The notes below the pieces were generated by a model. That model did no database searches and had not been told where the DNA came from. It saw only the letters and a list, made by a program, of their open reading frames with translations. The translations under genes and the position numbers were made by a program. This document shows positions 7,978-19,626 of a stretch of DNA of 64,000 nucleotides, piece after piece; within the stretch, counting starts at the first letter, position 1; every line of letters starts with the position of its first letter. The DNA is from Pseudomonadota bacterium. GTDB taxonomy: Bacteria; Pseudomonadota; Alphaproteobacteria; Acetobacterales; Acetobacteraceae. Location of the stretch: contig JAJZVV010000011.1 in the NCBI GenBank assembly GCA_021845595.1, forward strand, positions 75,934 to 139,933, read 5' to 3'.

Positions 7978-9053
7978 CAGGCCCTCGGCGCCAGGTTGGT
8001 CAGCGCGGCGCGGGCGGCCAGCAGGGCCTCCGCGTCGGCGCGCCAGGCCGCGAAAGCCTGGACCGGCTTGCCGTCCAGATGGGCGATCGTCGCCACCGCG
8101 CCGGCCACATCGCCGGCGGCCAGCGTCACCCGGGCGCGGGCGATCACCGCCTCGGTGCTGTCCCCCAGGATCACCTCGTCGCCGCGGCGAACCGTGACCA
8201 GCGCCTTCAAGCGCGTCAGCATCGCCTGCCAGAACGAAAGCCCAGCCGTTTCCGGCGTGCTTACCGCCTCGGCCGCGCGCGCCGCGGCGGCGAAGCCGAG
8301 CCGCAGCGCCGCCTCGGTCGGCGGCCGCGTGCTGGCGAACCGGGCCAGCGCGGGCGGCGCGCCTTCGATCTCGCCGAGCGGTTCGCCCGCTTGCAGCGCG
8401 ATGCCGGCGATGGCAAGGCGGGCCAGGCGCAGCGCGCGCTCCGCCGCGGCCGGGGCCGGGTGTGGCTCGGCGGCCTGCGCGGCCAGGTGTTCGGCCGCGC
8501 CGACGCGCGTCTCCGTTGCGTCCAGCCGCCGGTTGATCGCCGTTCCGAGCGCTTCGAGGCGCGCGGCGAGATCATTCTCCGATGTTTCGATCTGGCCCGT
8601 CTGATGGGCGAGGGTCTCGATCCGCTTGCCGAGTTCCGCGGTCTCACCGCCGCCGGTGGGCGCGGCATGCGCCTGCTGTTCGAGTGCATCGAGCCGGGTC
8701 TGCAGCGGTCCCAGGTCCGGCGCTGCACGCTGCTCGAGCGTGGCCAGCCGCTGGTCCAGCGACCGGACGGCGCGCGTCAACTCGACGAGGCGGGGGTCCT
8801 CAGCCGGCGCCGGAGCGCGCCCGGCCAGCAGGCCGCCGAGCGGGTGCAGCCAGACATAGACCACGGCGACGAGGAGGATGATGACGCCGAGGCCGAACAG
8901 CAGCGGCAGTGGATCGAACCGGCGCGCCGCCGGCGGCTGCGGCTCATGCGAGTCTCGTGGCGCCGTGGCCGTCGAGTCCGCGGGCGGAGGCGGCAGCGCC
9001 ATCGGGCCAAGGGGCGTCGTCTTGGGCGTCGTCGGGTCTTCGGGGTCGGTCAT
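7977..9053 (-). CDS. Mitofilin-like (COG4223 type) inner-membrane coiled-coil protein
   Basis: 358 residues. There is a proline-rich cytoplasmic N-terminus, one transmembrane helix at about 49-70 (LPLLFGLGVIILLVAVVYVW), a coiled-coil region of roughly 85-190 (LVELTRAVRSLDQRLATLEQ), and an alpha-helical C-terminal domain. This layout and the place between hemD and a HemY-like gene match the alphaproteobacterial proteins related to mitochondrial Mic60/mitofilin, which shape intracytoplasmic or cristae membranes. The ATG overlaps the hemD stop (ATGA), indicating coupling. The role in this organism is inferred from family and position. Confidence 0.82.
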   Translation of the reverse strand: MTDPEDPTTPKTTPLGPMALPPPPADSTATAPRDSHEPQPPAARRFDPLPLLFGLGVIILLVAVVYVWLHPLGGLLAGRAPAPAEDPRLVELTRAVRSLDQRLATLEQRAAPDLGPLQTRLDALEQQAHAAPTGGGETAELGKRIETLAHQTGQIETSENDLAARLEALGTAINRRLDATETRVGAAEHLAAQAAEPHPAPAAAERALRLARLAIAGIALQAGEPLGEIEGAPPALARFASTRPPTEAALRLGFAAAARAAEAVSTPETAGLSFWQAMLTRLKALVTVRRGDEVILGDSTEAVIARARVTLAAGDVAGAVATIAHLDGKPVQAFAAWRADAEALLAARAALTNLAPRA

Positions 9054-9778
9054 GCGAGGAGGGCCAATAACTCGTCGTGGTTTGGGTGCAGTGCGACACG
9101 GACGCGCCGGAAGGGCAAGGGGGCAAGCGCTGCGGCAGTTCGCGCACTGATCGCAAGTGCTTCTGTGGCCTTCAACCGGAAGGAGAGCTCAGAGTCGGCG
9201 CACAGACGGACGAAGCCCTCGGCAGTGGCGGCGGAGAAGAACATCGCCGCGCGCACACGCTCCTCAGCCAGCGCCAGGCGTGCCGCGTCGGGCAGCGCGG
9301 CCACGGCGAGGGCGGCGTAGACCTCCCGGCGGAGGACCGTGAAGCCGCGCCGGGCGAGATCGGCGGCGAGATCCGTGCCCTGACCCTGCCCGACGGCCAG
9401 CAGCAGCGGTCCGCCGCCGGGCGTGCAGGTGCGCTCGGCGAGTGCGGCCAGCGCGGCGGCGTCGGCGGCGGCGCTAAGCACGTGCGCATGGCCGGCCCTG
9501 CGCGCGCGCGCCGCGGTGGCATCGCCCACGGCGAGCAGGGGCACGGCGTGACAGGCCTGCGCGAGGGTGGCGATCGCGTGACCGCTGGTGACGAGTATCG
9601 CCTGCAACCCGTCCACGGGCGGCAGCGCCGCCGGCACGGCGCGGATCTCGAGCAGCGGGGCGATGATCGGCCGGAACCCGCGTGCGGCGACCCGCGCTGC
9701 GGTCTCCTCGGCCGCCTTCTGTGGCCGCGTGATCAGCACGCCATCGGCCTTGGTCTCGCTGCCAGCGCCGCCAGCCAT
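9050..9778 (-). CDS. hemD: Uroporphyrinogen-III synthase
   Basis: Closes and inverts ring D of hydroxymethylbilane to give uroporphyrinogen III. The 242-residue bilobed protein begins with [21 protein letters not shown] and contains [11 protein letters not shown] and [11 protein letters not shown], typical though poorly conserved HemD blocks. A TTG at 9793 is in frame, but the ATG at 9778 is preferred because TGAGG lies 5 bases before it. It starts 7 bases after the hemC stop and overlaps the mitofilin-like gene. Order and family agree well. Confidence 0.9.
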   Translation of the reverse strand: MAGGAGSETKADGVLITRPQKAAEETAARVAARGFRPIIAPLLEIRAVPAALPPVDGLQAILVTSGHAIATLAQACHAVPLLAVGDATAARARRAGHAHVLSAAADAAALAALAERTCTPGGGPLLLAVGQGQGTDLAADLARRGFTVLRREVYAALAVAALPDAARLALAEERVRAAMFFSAATAEGFVRLCADSELSFRLKATEALAISARTAAALAPLPFRRVRVALHPNHDELLALLA

Positions 9779-9785
9779 GGCGGCC

Positions 9786-10778
9786 TCAGGCAAAGATGTC
9801 GCCGGGGCTGTCGGCGCGCAGGCTGGCGCCCAGCTCGGCCCCGATGCGCGCCGCGTCGGCGGCCGGTCCGCGCAGGCTGCGCCGGAGCAGGAAGGACCCG
9901 TCGGCGCGGGCGACCAGGCCGATCAGGTCGAGCGTGCCGTCCGCCAGCAGGCGCGCATAGCCGCCGATCGGGGTGCGGCAGGAGCCGTCGAGGCTGCCGA
10001 GCAGCGCCCGCTCGGCGGCGGCGACGGCACGCGCCTCGGTATCCTCGATCCCCGCGAGCAGTTCGCGCAGCTCGATATCATCCGCGCGCACGGTGACACC
10101 GACGATGCCCTGGCCGGCGGCCGGCACCATGGTCTCCGGCCCCAGGACGACGCTCGCGCGTTCCGCCAGGCCGAGCCGGCGCAGCCCGGCCAGCGCCAGC
10201 AGCGTCGCCGCGCACTGACCCTCGCCGAGCCGGTCGAGCCGGGTCTGGACGTTGCCGCGCAGCATGGTGATGGCGAGGTCCGGCCGCCGGTGCAGCAGCT
10301 GCGCCTGCCGGCGCACCGAGGCGGTGCCGATCCGTGCCCCGGGCGGCAGCGCGGCGAACGGATCCGCCGGGTCCGGCGCGGCGGCGTCGGCGGGCAGGAT
10401 CAGCGCGTCCCGCGCATCCTCGCGGGTGAGGGTGCAGGCCAGCACGATGCCGTCGGGCAGTTCGGTCTCGAGGTCCTTGAGGCTGTGCACCGCGAAATCG
10501 ATGCGGCCATCGGCCAGCGCCTCGTGGATCTCCTTGGCGAACAGCCCCTTGCCGCCGATGTCGGCGAGCCGCCGGTCCTGCACCGCATCGCCGGTGGTGC
10601 GGATCGCGTGCTCCTCGAACACGTCGAGGCTGCGCAGCACCGGGCAGAACCCGCGCAGCACGGCGAGGAAGGCACTGGTCTGCGTTCGCGCCAGGGGCGA
10701 GCCGCGGGTGCCGACGCGCAGCGGCAGTTCGCGTGCGTGCGGCTTGACCGAACCGGGATGGGGGGGCGCGCGTTCCAT
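9786..10778 (-). CDS. hemC: Porphobilinogen deaminase (hydroxymethylbilane synthase)
   Basis: Polymerises four porphobilinogens into hydroxymethylbilane in the cytoplasm. 330 residues. The N-terminus [20 protein letters not shown], then [18 protein letters not shown] and [15 protein letters not shown] are all diagnostic. Cys267 should carry the dipyrromethane cofactor. ATG 10778 gives a 29-residue lead before the conserved core; an ATG-free extension upstream runs into tsaD and is not used. It is divergent from tsaD with only 45 bases between starts and is the first gene of the haem operon. Confidence 0.96.
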   Translation of the reverse strand: MERAPPHPGSVKPHARELPLRVGTRGSPLARTQTSAFLAVLRGFCPVLRSLDVFEEHAIRTTGDAVQDRRLADIGGKGLFAKEIHEALADGRIDFAVHSLKDLETELPDGIVLACTLTREDARDALILPADAAAPDPADPFAALPPGARIGTASVRRQAQLLHRRPDLAITMLRGNVQTRLDRLGEGQCAATLLALAGLRRLGLAERASVVLGPETMVPAAGQGIVGVTVRADDIELRELLAGIEDTEARAVAAAERALLGSLDGSCRTPIGGYARLLADGTLDLIGLVARADGSFLLRRSLRGPAADAARIGAELGASLRADSPGDIFA

Positions 10779-11907
10779 CGCCGCGTCGTAGTATCGCCGG
10801 CACGGAAAGGAAAGACGCCGCCCATGCACGAACGCCCCCGCGATCCGTCCGGCCCGGTGCTGGGCATCGAAACCTCGTGCGACGAGACCGCCGCGGCGGT
10901 GCTCGATGCGGACGGGCGGATTCTGGCCGAAGCGGTGCTGAGCCAGCTCGCCGAGCACGCCCGCTTCGGCGGCGTCGTGCCCGAGATCGCCGCCCGGGCC
11001 CATCTCGCCCATCTGCCCGCTATGGTCGGCTCGGTCCTGCGCGCGGCCGGGCTCAGCTGGGGCGATCTGGCGGCCGTCGCGGCCAGCGCCGGGCCGGGGC
11101 TGATCGGCGGGCTGATCGTCGGCAGCGGCTTCGCCAAGGGCGCGGCGCTGGCGCGCGGCCTGCCCTTCGTCGCCGTCAACCATCTCGAGGCCCATGCGCT
11201 GACCGCGCGGCTGCCCGGCCTGCTCGGCGAGGCTTCGCCGGCGCCGGTCGCCTTTCCCTATCTGCTGCTGCTGATTTCTGGCGGCCACTGCCAGTGCGTC
11301 GCGGTCGAAGGGGTCGGACGCTATCACCGGCTCGGCGGCACGGTGGACGATGCGGTCGGCGAGGCGTTCGACAAGGCGGCGAAGCTGCTCGGCCTGCCCT
11401 GGCCCGGCGGGCCGGCGCTGGAGCGGCTGGCGGCGGCGGGCGACGCCACGCGCTTCGCCTTGCCGCGGCCGATGCTGGGGCGGGCGGGCTGCGATTTCAG
11501 CTTTTCGGGCCTGAAGACGGCGGTGGCCCAGCGCGTCGCCGCCTTCCCGCCCGGACCGCTGCCGCGCGCCGCCGCCGCCGACCTCGCCGCCGCGTTTCAG
11601 GCCGCGGTCGTGGCCGTGCTCGCCGACCGCCTGCGCAACGCGCTCGCCGCCTTCGCCGCGCGCTATCCTTCGCTGCCGCCCGGCCGGCGCCTTGCCGTGG
11701 CGGCCGGCGGCGTGGCGGCGAACGGCGCGATCCGCGCCGCGCTCGCCGGCGCGGCCGAGGCGGCGGGGTTCACGCTGGCGGTGCCGCCGGTGCGGCTCTG
11801 CACCGACAACGCGGTGATGGTCGCCTGGGCCGGGATCGAGCGGCTGCGCCTCGGCCTCGTCGACCCGCTCGATACCGCGCCGCGCCCGCGCTGGCCGCTG
11901 GAGGCGC

Positions 11908-14760
<2,853 letters not shown>

Positions 14761-14787
14761 GTGGGACACCCTGGACTGCGGTCGGTG

Positions 14788-14816
14788 GACATACTGTTCT
14801 GCACCTGTTCCTGCAA
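14788..14816 (-). promoter_or_regulatory. Predicted uvrA promoter
   Basis: On the minus strand TTGCAG (14816-14811) and TATGTC (14793-14788) are 17 bases apart, with the start codon 27 bases past the -10. The LexA box lies exactly inside the spacer, the ideal place for repression. Confidence 0.7.
14796..14810. promoter_or_regulatory. LexA (SOS) operator between uvrA and ssb
   Basis: GTTC-TGCACCT-GTTC matches the alphaproteobacterial LexA consensus GTTC-N7-GTTC exactly. It lies between the -35 and -10 of the uvrA promoter, and 86 bases before the ssb -35. That it binds LexA here is inference from the consensus. Confidence 0.82.
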
Positions 14817-14895
14817 GCCGGCACCCCCGGCGCTCGCGCCGGTCGTCGCCCACCCGGCCGTTGCCCGCCCGGTCGCGCCCCCCTGAAGCGGCAGC

Positions 14896-14925
14896 TTGGC
14901 GCGGCGGCGGGCAAAGTTCTAGGAT
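14896..14925 (+). promoter_or_regulatory. Predicted sigma-70 promoter of ssb
   Basis: TTGGCG and TAGGAT are 18 bases apart, about 45 bases upstream of the ssb ATG. The hexamers stand out in the GC-rich gap. Confidence 0.5.
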
Positions 14926-14968
14926 GATCGTCCAGCGCAATCAGGACGAGCAAACAGGTGGGCAGGCC

Positions 14969-15478
14969 ATGGCCGGAAGCGTGAACAAGGTGATTCTGAT
15001 CGGGAATCTGGGTCGCGATCCGGAAGTGCGCAACACGCAGGACGGGACCAAGATCGTCCAGCTGTCCCTGGCCACGAGCGAGACCTGGAACGATCGGGCG
15101 AGCGGCGAGCGCAAGGAGCGCACCGAGTGGCACCGGGTCGTGATTTTCAACGACCGCATCGCCGAGGTCGCCGAGCGCTATCTGCGCAAGGGCAGCAAGG
15201 TCTATGCCGAGGGCGCGCTGCAGACGCGGAAATGGACCGACCAGTCCGGGCAGGAGAAATACACCACCGAAATCGTCATCGGCCGCTTCCGCGGTGAGCT
15301 GGTTCTGCTCGATCGCGCCGGGGAAGGCGGTGCCGAAGGCGCCCCGCCCCGCGAGCGGAGCGCGGGGGGGCGGCCGGCGGATCGCGGTGCCGCCGATCGC
15401 GCGTCGCCGGGCCGCGCCGGGGGACAGAGCTGGGAGCCGCCGGCCGGCGGCGATCTCGACGACGATATCCCGTTCTGA
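14969..15478 (+). CDS. ssb: Single-stranded DNA-binding protein
   Basis: Binds and protects single-stranded DNA in replication, repair and recombination. 169 residues. The OB-fold N-terminal half ([36 protein letters not shown]) is followed by a disordered Gly/Arg/Asp-rich linker and the acidic tip DDDIPF, which docks partner proteins. ATG 14969 (MAGSVNKV) is the standard start; an in-frame ATG at 14924 overlaps the promoter -10. It is divergent from uvrA, a common pairing. Confidence 0.97.
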   Translation: MAGSVNKVILIGNLGRDPEVRNTQDGTKIVQLSLATSETWNDRASGERKERTEWHRVVIFNDRIAEVAERYLRKGSKVYAEGALQTRKWTDQSGQEKYTTEIVIGRFRGELVLLDRAGEGGAEGAPPRERSAGGRPADRGAADRASPGRAGGQSWEPPAGGDLDDDIPF

Positions 15479-15483
15479 ACGGG

Positions 15484-16578
15484 TCAGACGTTGAATCGGA
15501 ACAGCATCACGTCGCCGTCGCGGACGACGTAATCGCGGCCCTCGATGCGCAGCTTGCCGGCCTCGCGCGCGCCCGCCTCGCCCTTGCCGGCGATGTAGTC
15601 GTCATAGCCGATGGTCTCGGCGGCGATGAAGCCGCGCTCGAAATCGCCGTGGATCGCGCCGGCGGCCTGTGGCGCGCGCGTGCCGGCGGTGATCGTCCAG
15701 GCGCGGGTTTCCTTGGGCCCGACGGTGAAGAACGTGATCAGGCCGAGCAGCCCGTAGCCGGCCCGGATCACCCGGTCCAGGCCGGAATCGGTGAGGCCGA
15801 GCCCGTCGAGGAACTCGCGCCGGTCGGCTTCGGGCAGCTGGCTCACCTCGGCCTCGATCGCAGCCGAAACGACGACGGCCCGGGCCCCTTCGGCGGCTGC
15901 GCGGGCGGTGACGGCGGCGGTGGCGTCATTGCCGGTGGCGGCATCGGCTTCGGCGACGTTGCAGACGTAGAGAACCGGCTTGGCGGTGAGCAGGTCGAGC
16001 CGGCGGGCGGCCTCCGCCTCCGCCGGCGGGATCGCCGTGCGCGCCGGCCGGCCCTCCTGCAGGGCGGCGATGATCGGTTCGATCAGCGCCGCCTGCGCCG
16101 CCGCCTCGCGGTCGCCACCGCGCCCGCGCTTGACCAGCGCCGGCAGCCGCTTCTCCAGGCTGTCGAGGTCGGCGAGCATCAACTCGGTCTCGACGATTTC
16201 CGCATCGCGCAGCGGATCGATGCCGCCCTCGACATGGGTGATGTCGGCATCCTCGAAGCAGCGCAGGACATGGATGATGGCGTCGACCTCGCGGATATGG
16301 GCGAGGAACTGGTTGCCGAGCCCCTCGCCGCGCGAGGCGCCGCGCACCAGGCCGGCGATATCGACGAACTCGAGGCTGGTCGGCAGGATTTTCGCCGATT
16401 TGCCGATCGCCGCCAGCGCCGCCAGGCGCGGGTCGGGCACCGCGACGCGGCCGACATTCGGCTCGATGGTGCAGAACGGGTAGTTCGCCGCCTGCGCCGC
16501 GGCGGTCGCGGTCAGTGCGTTGAACAGCGTCGATTTGCCGACATTGGGCAGGCCGACGATGCCGCAATTGAAGCCCAT
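15484..16578 (-). CDS. ychF: Redox-regulated OBG-family GTPase/ATPase YchF
   Basis: A translation-associated P-loop NTPase that binds ribosomes and prefers ATP. 364 residues, the usual length. [20 protein letters not shown] at the start, the [20 protein letters not shown] block, and a C-terminal TGS domain ([35 protein letters not shown]). Convergent with ssb with only 5 bases between stops, and 12 bases downstream of pth, with which it probably forms an operon. Confidence 0.97.
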   Translation of the reverse strand: MGFNCGIVGLPNVGKSTLFNALTATAAAQAANYPFCTIEPNVGRVAVPDPRLAALAAIGKSAKILPTSLEFVDIAGLVRGASRGEGLGNQFLAHIREVDAIIHVLRCFEDADITHVEGGIDPLRDAEIVETELMLADLDSLEKRLPALVKRGRGGDREAAAQAALIEPIIAALQEGRPARTAIPPAEAEAARRLDLLTAKPVLYVCNVAEADAATGNDATAAVTARAAAEGARAVVVSAAIEAEVSQLPEADRREFLDGLGLTDSGLDRVIRAGYGLLGLITFFTVGPKETRAWTITAGTRAPQAAGAIHGDFERGFIAAETIGYDDYIAGKGEAGAREAGKLRIEGRDYVVRDGDVMLFRFNV

Positions 16579-16590
16579 CTCGCGGGAGTC

Positions 16591-17157
16591 CTATGTCAGG
16601 AGGGCGATTTTCGTCATGCACGCCTCGTGCTGGCCGGCGGCGAGCAAGGGCGCGGCCTCGGCGAGGGCGTCGAGCAGCGGCAGCAGCCAGTCCAGATCCA
16701 CCTTGGCGAAGTCGCCGAGCACGTGTCCGAGGACGCGCTCCTTGACGCCGGGATGGCCGATGCCGAGGCGCACGCGCCAATAGTCCGGCGTGCCGAGATG
16801 GCGGTCCATGCTGCGCAGCCCGTTATGCCCGGCGGCGCCGCCGCCGCGCTTGATGCGCAGCTTGCCGGGCGCGAGGTCCAACTCGTCATGGAAGGCGGTG
16901 ATGGAATCGGGCGGGATGCGGTAGAACGCCGCCGCCGGCTGCACGCTCTCGCCCGAATCGTTCATGTAGGTCGCCGGCTTCAGCGCCAGGACCCGGTGCC
17001 CGTCGATGACGCCCTCGGCGACGCTGCCCTTGAAGCGGCTCCGCCACGGCGAGAAGCGGTGGCGGAGCGCGATGGTGTCCAGCGCCATGAACCCGATATT
17101 GTGCCGCTGGCGAGCGTGGTTGGGCCCGGGATTGCCGAGCCCGACCCAGAGCTGCAT
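16591..17157 (-). CDS. pth: Peptidyl-tRNA hydrolase
   Basis: Releases peptide from stalled peptidyl-tRNA. 188 residues. WVGLGNPG opens the protein. Catalytic His19 (RHNIGF) and Asp91 (HDELDL), and substrate-binding Asn66 and Asn112 (AAGHNGLRSM), are all present. A GTG at 17160 could add one residue, but the adjacent ATG at 17157 is preferred. It lies between rplY and ychF, the common alphaproteobacterial order. Confidence 0.97.
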   Translation of the reverse strand: MQLWVGLGNPGPNHARQRHNIGFMALDTIALRHRFSPWRSRFKGSVAEGVIDGHRVLALKPATYMNDSGESVQPAAAFYRIPPDSITAFHDELDLAPGKLRIKRGGGAAGHNGLRSMDRHLGTPDYWRVRLGIGHPGVKERVLGHVLGDFAKVDLDWLLPLLDALAEAAPLLAAGQHEACMTKIALLT

Positions 17158-17180
17158 CACACCGCCTCCGGAACGAAGGC

Positions 17181-17894
17181 TCAGCCCTTCTTGCCAGCCG
17201 CCTTGGCGGGAGCGGGTTTCGCGGCAGGGGCCTTGGCCGGAGCGGCTCCCTTCGCCGGTGCGGCGCCCTTGGCCGGCGCCGCCGCAACCGCGGAGGGCGC
17301 CGCCGTCTCGGCCGCGGCTTCGGCCATCTTGGTCGGAGCGGCGACGGAGCCGATGACGAAGTCGCGATCGACGATGGTCGGGCGGAGCCCCTCGGTGCCC
17401 TTGAGATCCGACCAGCGGATGTTGTCGTTGATGTCGAGCGGGCCGAGATCGGCGGTGAAGAATTCCGGCACGTGGTCGGGATCGGCGAGGACCTCGACGG
17501 CGTGGCGGACGACGTTCAGCACGCCGCCACGCTTCAGGCCCGGGCTCGTCCCCTCATTGATGAAATGCACGGCCACCGCGATCCGGACCGGCTCGCCCGG
17601 GGCGAGGCGCTGGAAATCGACATGCTCCGGTGCGTCGGTGACGGGGTGGAACTGGACGGCGCGGATCAGCGCCCGCGTCGATTCGCCGCCCACGGCGATC
17701 TCATACAGGCGCGACCGCCAGCCGGGGCGATGGATCTCGCGGAGGATGCTGCGCGGATCGAGCGCGATCAGGCTGGGGGCGGCCTTCGCCCCATAAATGA
17801 CGGCGGGAACCAGCCCCGCTCGCCGCGTCGCACGCGCCGCCCCCTTACCGGCCCGCTCGCGCGCCGCGGCCTCGATGTTCACGAAATTGGCCAT
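17181..17894 (-). CDS. rplY: 50S ribosomal protein L25, long Ctc (general stress) form
   Basis: Binds 5S rRNA in the large subunit. 237 residues: an L25 domain ([37 protein letters not shown]), the beta-rich Ctc extension to about 190, and a low-complexity tail of repeated Ala-Pro-Ala-Lys-Gly units ending in AAGKKG. The start is ATG 17894 (MANFVNIEA). The following gene is pth, 23 bases on; the pair recurs in many bacteria. The Ala/Pro/Lys tail is typical of high-GC alphaproteobacterial orthologues and probably contacts RNA. Confidence 0.95.
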   Translation of the reverse strand: MANFVNIEAAARERAGKGAARATRRAGLVPAVIYGAKAAPSLIALDPRSILREIHRPGWRSRLYEIAVGGESTRALIRAVQFHPVTDAPEHVDFQRLAPGEPVRIAVAVHFINEGTSPGLKRGGVLNVVRHAVEVLADPDHVPEFFTADLGPLDINDNIRWSDLKGTEGLRPTIVDRDFVIGSVAAPTKMAEAAAETAAPSAVAAAPAKGAAPAKGAAPAKAPAAKPAPAKAAGKKG

Positions 17895-17910
17895 GGTGTG
17901 CTCCTGCAGG

Positions 17911-17944
17911 AAAATGCAAACGCCGGCCTCCAGGGGTGCCGGCG
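17911..17944 (-). terminator. Likely terminator between the Nudix gene and rplY
   Basis: Read on the minus strand, a perfect 7-bp stem CGCCGGC/GCCGGCG with a 10-base loop is followed by TTTGCATTTT. It lies after the Nudix stop and before rplY, so it would end the upstream transcript or attenuate readthrough. The T-run is interrupted, so strength is uncertain. Confidence 0.5.
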
Positions 17945-18010
17945 CAGCGGCGGCTTTAGCCGATCGGCGGCGAAAGGGCAATGTCCCGCGCGGCTGGCGC
18001 GGCTGGCCAT

Positions 18011-18469
18011 TCAGGGCGGCGCCGCAGCGCCGATCACGGTGCGTGCTGCGGCGATGACGCGGCGTGTTTCGCTCCAGAGCGCGTAGGTCTCGAGCTGCTC
18101 GAAGGGCGCCCACGCGGTCGCGCCCGCGTCGGCGCCGGCGACCGGCTCGCCGCCCTGCCAGCGGGCGGCGAAATCGAGGATGGTGTAGTGGTATTCGATG
18201 CGGCCTTCGGTGTCGCGGTGGATGCTGTCGGCGTGGGCGACGAGGGTGAGATCGCCCACGGTGAGGCCGGTCTCCTCGAGCAATTCCCGTCGCGCCGCGT
18301 CGATCGCGGTCTCGCCGAGTTCCTGTGCCCCGCCGGGAAGGCTCCACGAGCCCATCGCCGGCGGCCGGCCGCGCCGGATCAGCAGGACCGCGTCCTGGCG
18401 CAGCACGACGATGCCGATCCCGACCATCGGCCGCGCGGGATAGCTCCGCTCGGGCGATGGTTCGCTCAT
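18011..18469 (-). CDS. Nudix hydrolase
   Basis: 152 residues with a full Nudix box at 47-69 (pattern G-x5-E-x7-REL-L-EE-T-G-L). Such enzymes cleave nucleoside diphosphates linked to another moiety. The [20 protein letters not shown] stretch and short length resemble the ADP-ribose pyrophosphatase/MutT-like group, but substrate cannot be assigned. Its start overlaps the stop of the DUF4340 gene, so it is the last cistron of the Gld-type transporter operon. Confidence 0.93.
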   Translation of the reverse strand: MSEPSPERSYPARPMVGIGIVVLRQDAVLLIRRGRPPAMGSWSLPGGAQELGETAIDAARRELLEETGLTVGDLTLVAHADSIHRDTEGRIEYHYTILDFAARWQGGEPVAGADAGATAWAPFEQLETYALWSETRRVIAAARTVIGAAAPP

Positions 18470-19587
18470 CGGCTACGGCCGGCCGGCGGCGGCATCGGCG
18501 GCGGCGCGGGGGCGGCGGGCGGCGGACCATGGGGGGCGGCGCGCGCTTTGAGGTCGTCGAGCGTCGGGGCAAAGCCGCTCTCCTTCCATGCCCCGATCTG
18601 ATAGGCCCACTGGCTGAGAACCCGGTTCAGCCGCTCGGCCTCGGCGGTGTTGCTGCCGCTCGCGGTGGCGCTGATCCAGAGCGCGGCCGAGGGCGGCGGG
18701 GCGTCCTCGGCGCGCTTCTCGCCCGGCGCGGGCTTCGGCGGCGGCACCGTGTTCAGGGCCAGGGTCAGGGTGACCCCGTCGGTCGTCGTCACCACGGTTG
18801 TGGCGAGCGCCTCGCCCGGCATCTGCGCGCGCGGCCGGACATCCGAGAAGCTGACGAATTCCAGCGCCCGGCCGACCTGCTCCAGGGCGCCCTGTTCGAG
18901 CGGCGGATGCTCGGCCGGCTCGGTGAGGGTCATCGCGTCGCCCTTGCGGGCGAAGGCGAGATGCTGGTCGCCGCGGGTCACGGCGACGGTGGCGATCCGG
19001 TCATGGGTGATGTTGAACAGGTCGTGATCGATCCAGGATTGCGGGTCGGCGTCCGCGTCCAGCCGCCCTTCGGCCAGCCAGGACTGCGCTTCGCCCGGGC
19101 GGCGGACATAGATCAGGTCCGGCAGGTCCGGCTGGGTCTGTGGCCGCTTCTGCCCCAGGATCAGCGCGGCGAGCGGCTTGCCGGCGGCATCGAGCACGCG
19201 GACCAGCGACGAGGCGGCGGCCGGCCGGGCCGGGTCCTCGACGCCGAGCTTGTCGTAGAATGCCGGGTCCGCGGTGCGCGGTTCGGCCAGACGCAGCCCG
19301 GCCAGGCCGGCGAGCAGGGCGTGAACCCGCGCCGGGATCGCCGGGTAGCCGGCCCGCTGGGTGACGTCCCAGGTATCGTCGTGGCGCGTCAGCGTCACGG
19401 TGTTGCCCTGATGGCTGATCTCGATGCGTGCCGCACTGCTCAGGGTCGCAGCGAGATCGGGGAAGGCGGCCTGGCCGGCGGCGAGGCTGCTGCTCTCCGC
19501 CTGCCGGCTATGGATGTCGAGATACCAGCCACCGGCCAGCGACAGCACGGCGAGCACGACCAGGACGAGGACGGTGCGCGGCTTCAT
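18466..19587 (-). CDS. DUF4340 domain protein of a Gld-type ABC system
   Basis: 373 residues. An N-terminal signal anchor (about 5-22, [18 protein letters not shown]) puts the rest in the periplasm, with repeated beta-rich modules ([35 protein letters not shown]). It has a proline-rich tail. Pfam DUF4340 proteins commonly follow GldG-like genes. Probably an accessory of the transporter encoded upstream; molecular role unknown. It overlaps the Nudix gene by 4 bases. Confidence 0.85.
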   Translation of the reverse strand: MKPRTVLVLVVLAVLSLAGGWYLDIHSRQAESSSLAAGQAAFPDLAATLSSAARIEISHQGNTVTLTRHDDTWDVTQRAGYPAIPARVHALLAGLAGLRLAEPRTADPAFYDKLGVEDPARPAAASSLVRVLDAAGKPLAALILGQKRPQTQPDLPDLIYVRRPGEAQSWLAEGRLDADADPQSWIDHDLFNITHDRIATVAVTRGDQHLAFARKGDAMTLTEPAEHPPLEQGALEQVGRALEFVSFSDVRPRAQMPGEALATTVVTTTDGVTLTLALNTVPPPKPAPGEKRAEDAPPPSAALWISATASGSNTAEAERLNRVLSQWAYQIGAWKESGFAPTLDDLKARAAPHGPPPAAPAPPPMPPPAGRSR

Positions 19588-19626
19588 GACGGGATTCCCT
19601 TGCAGGCGGGCATCGGCCTGCGTGGC

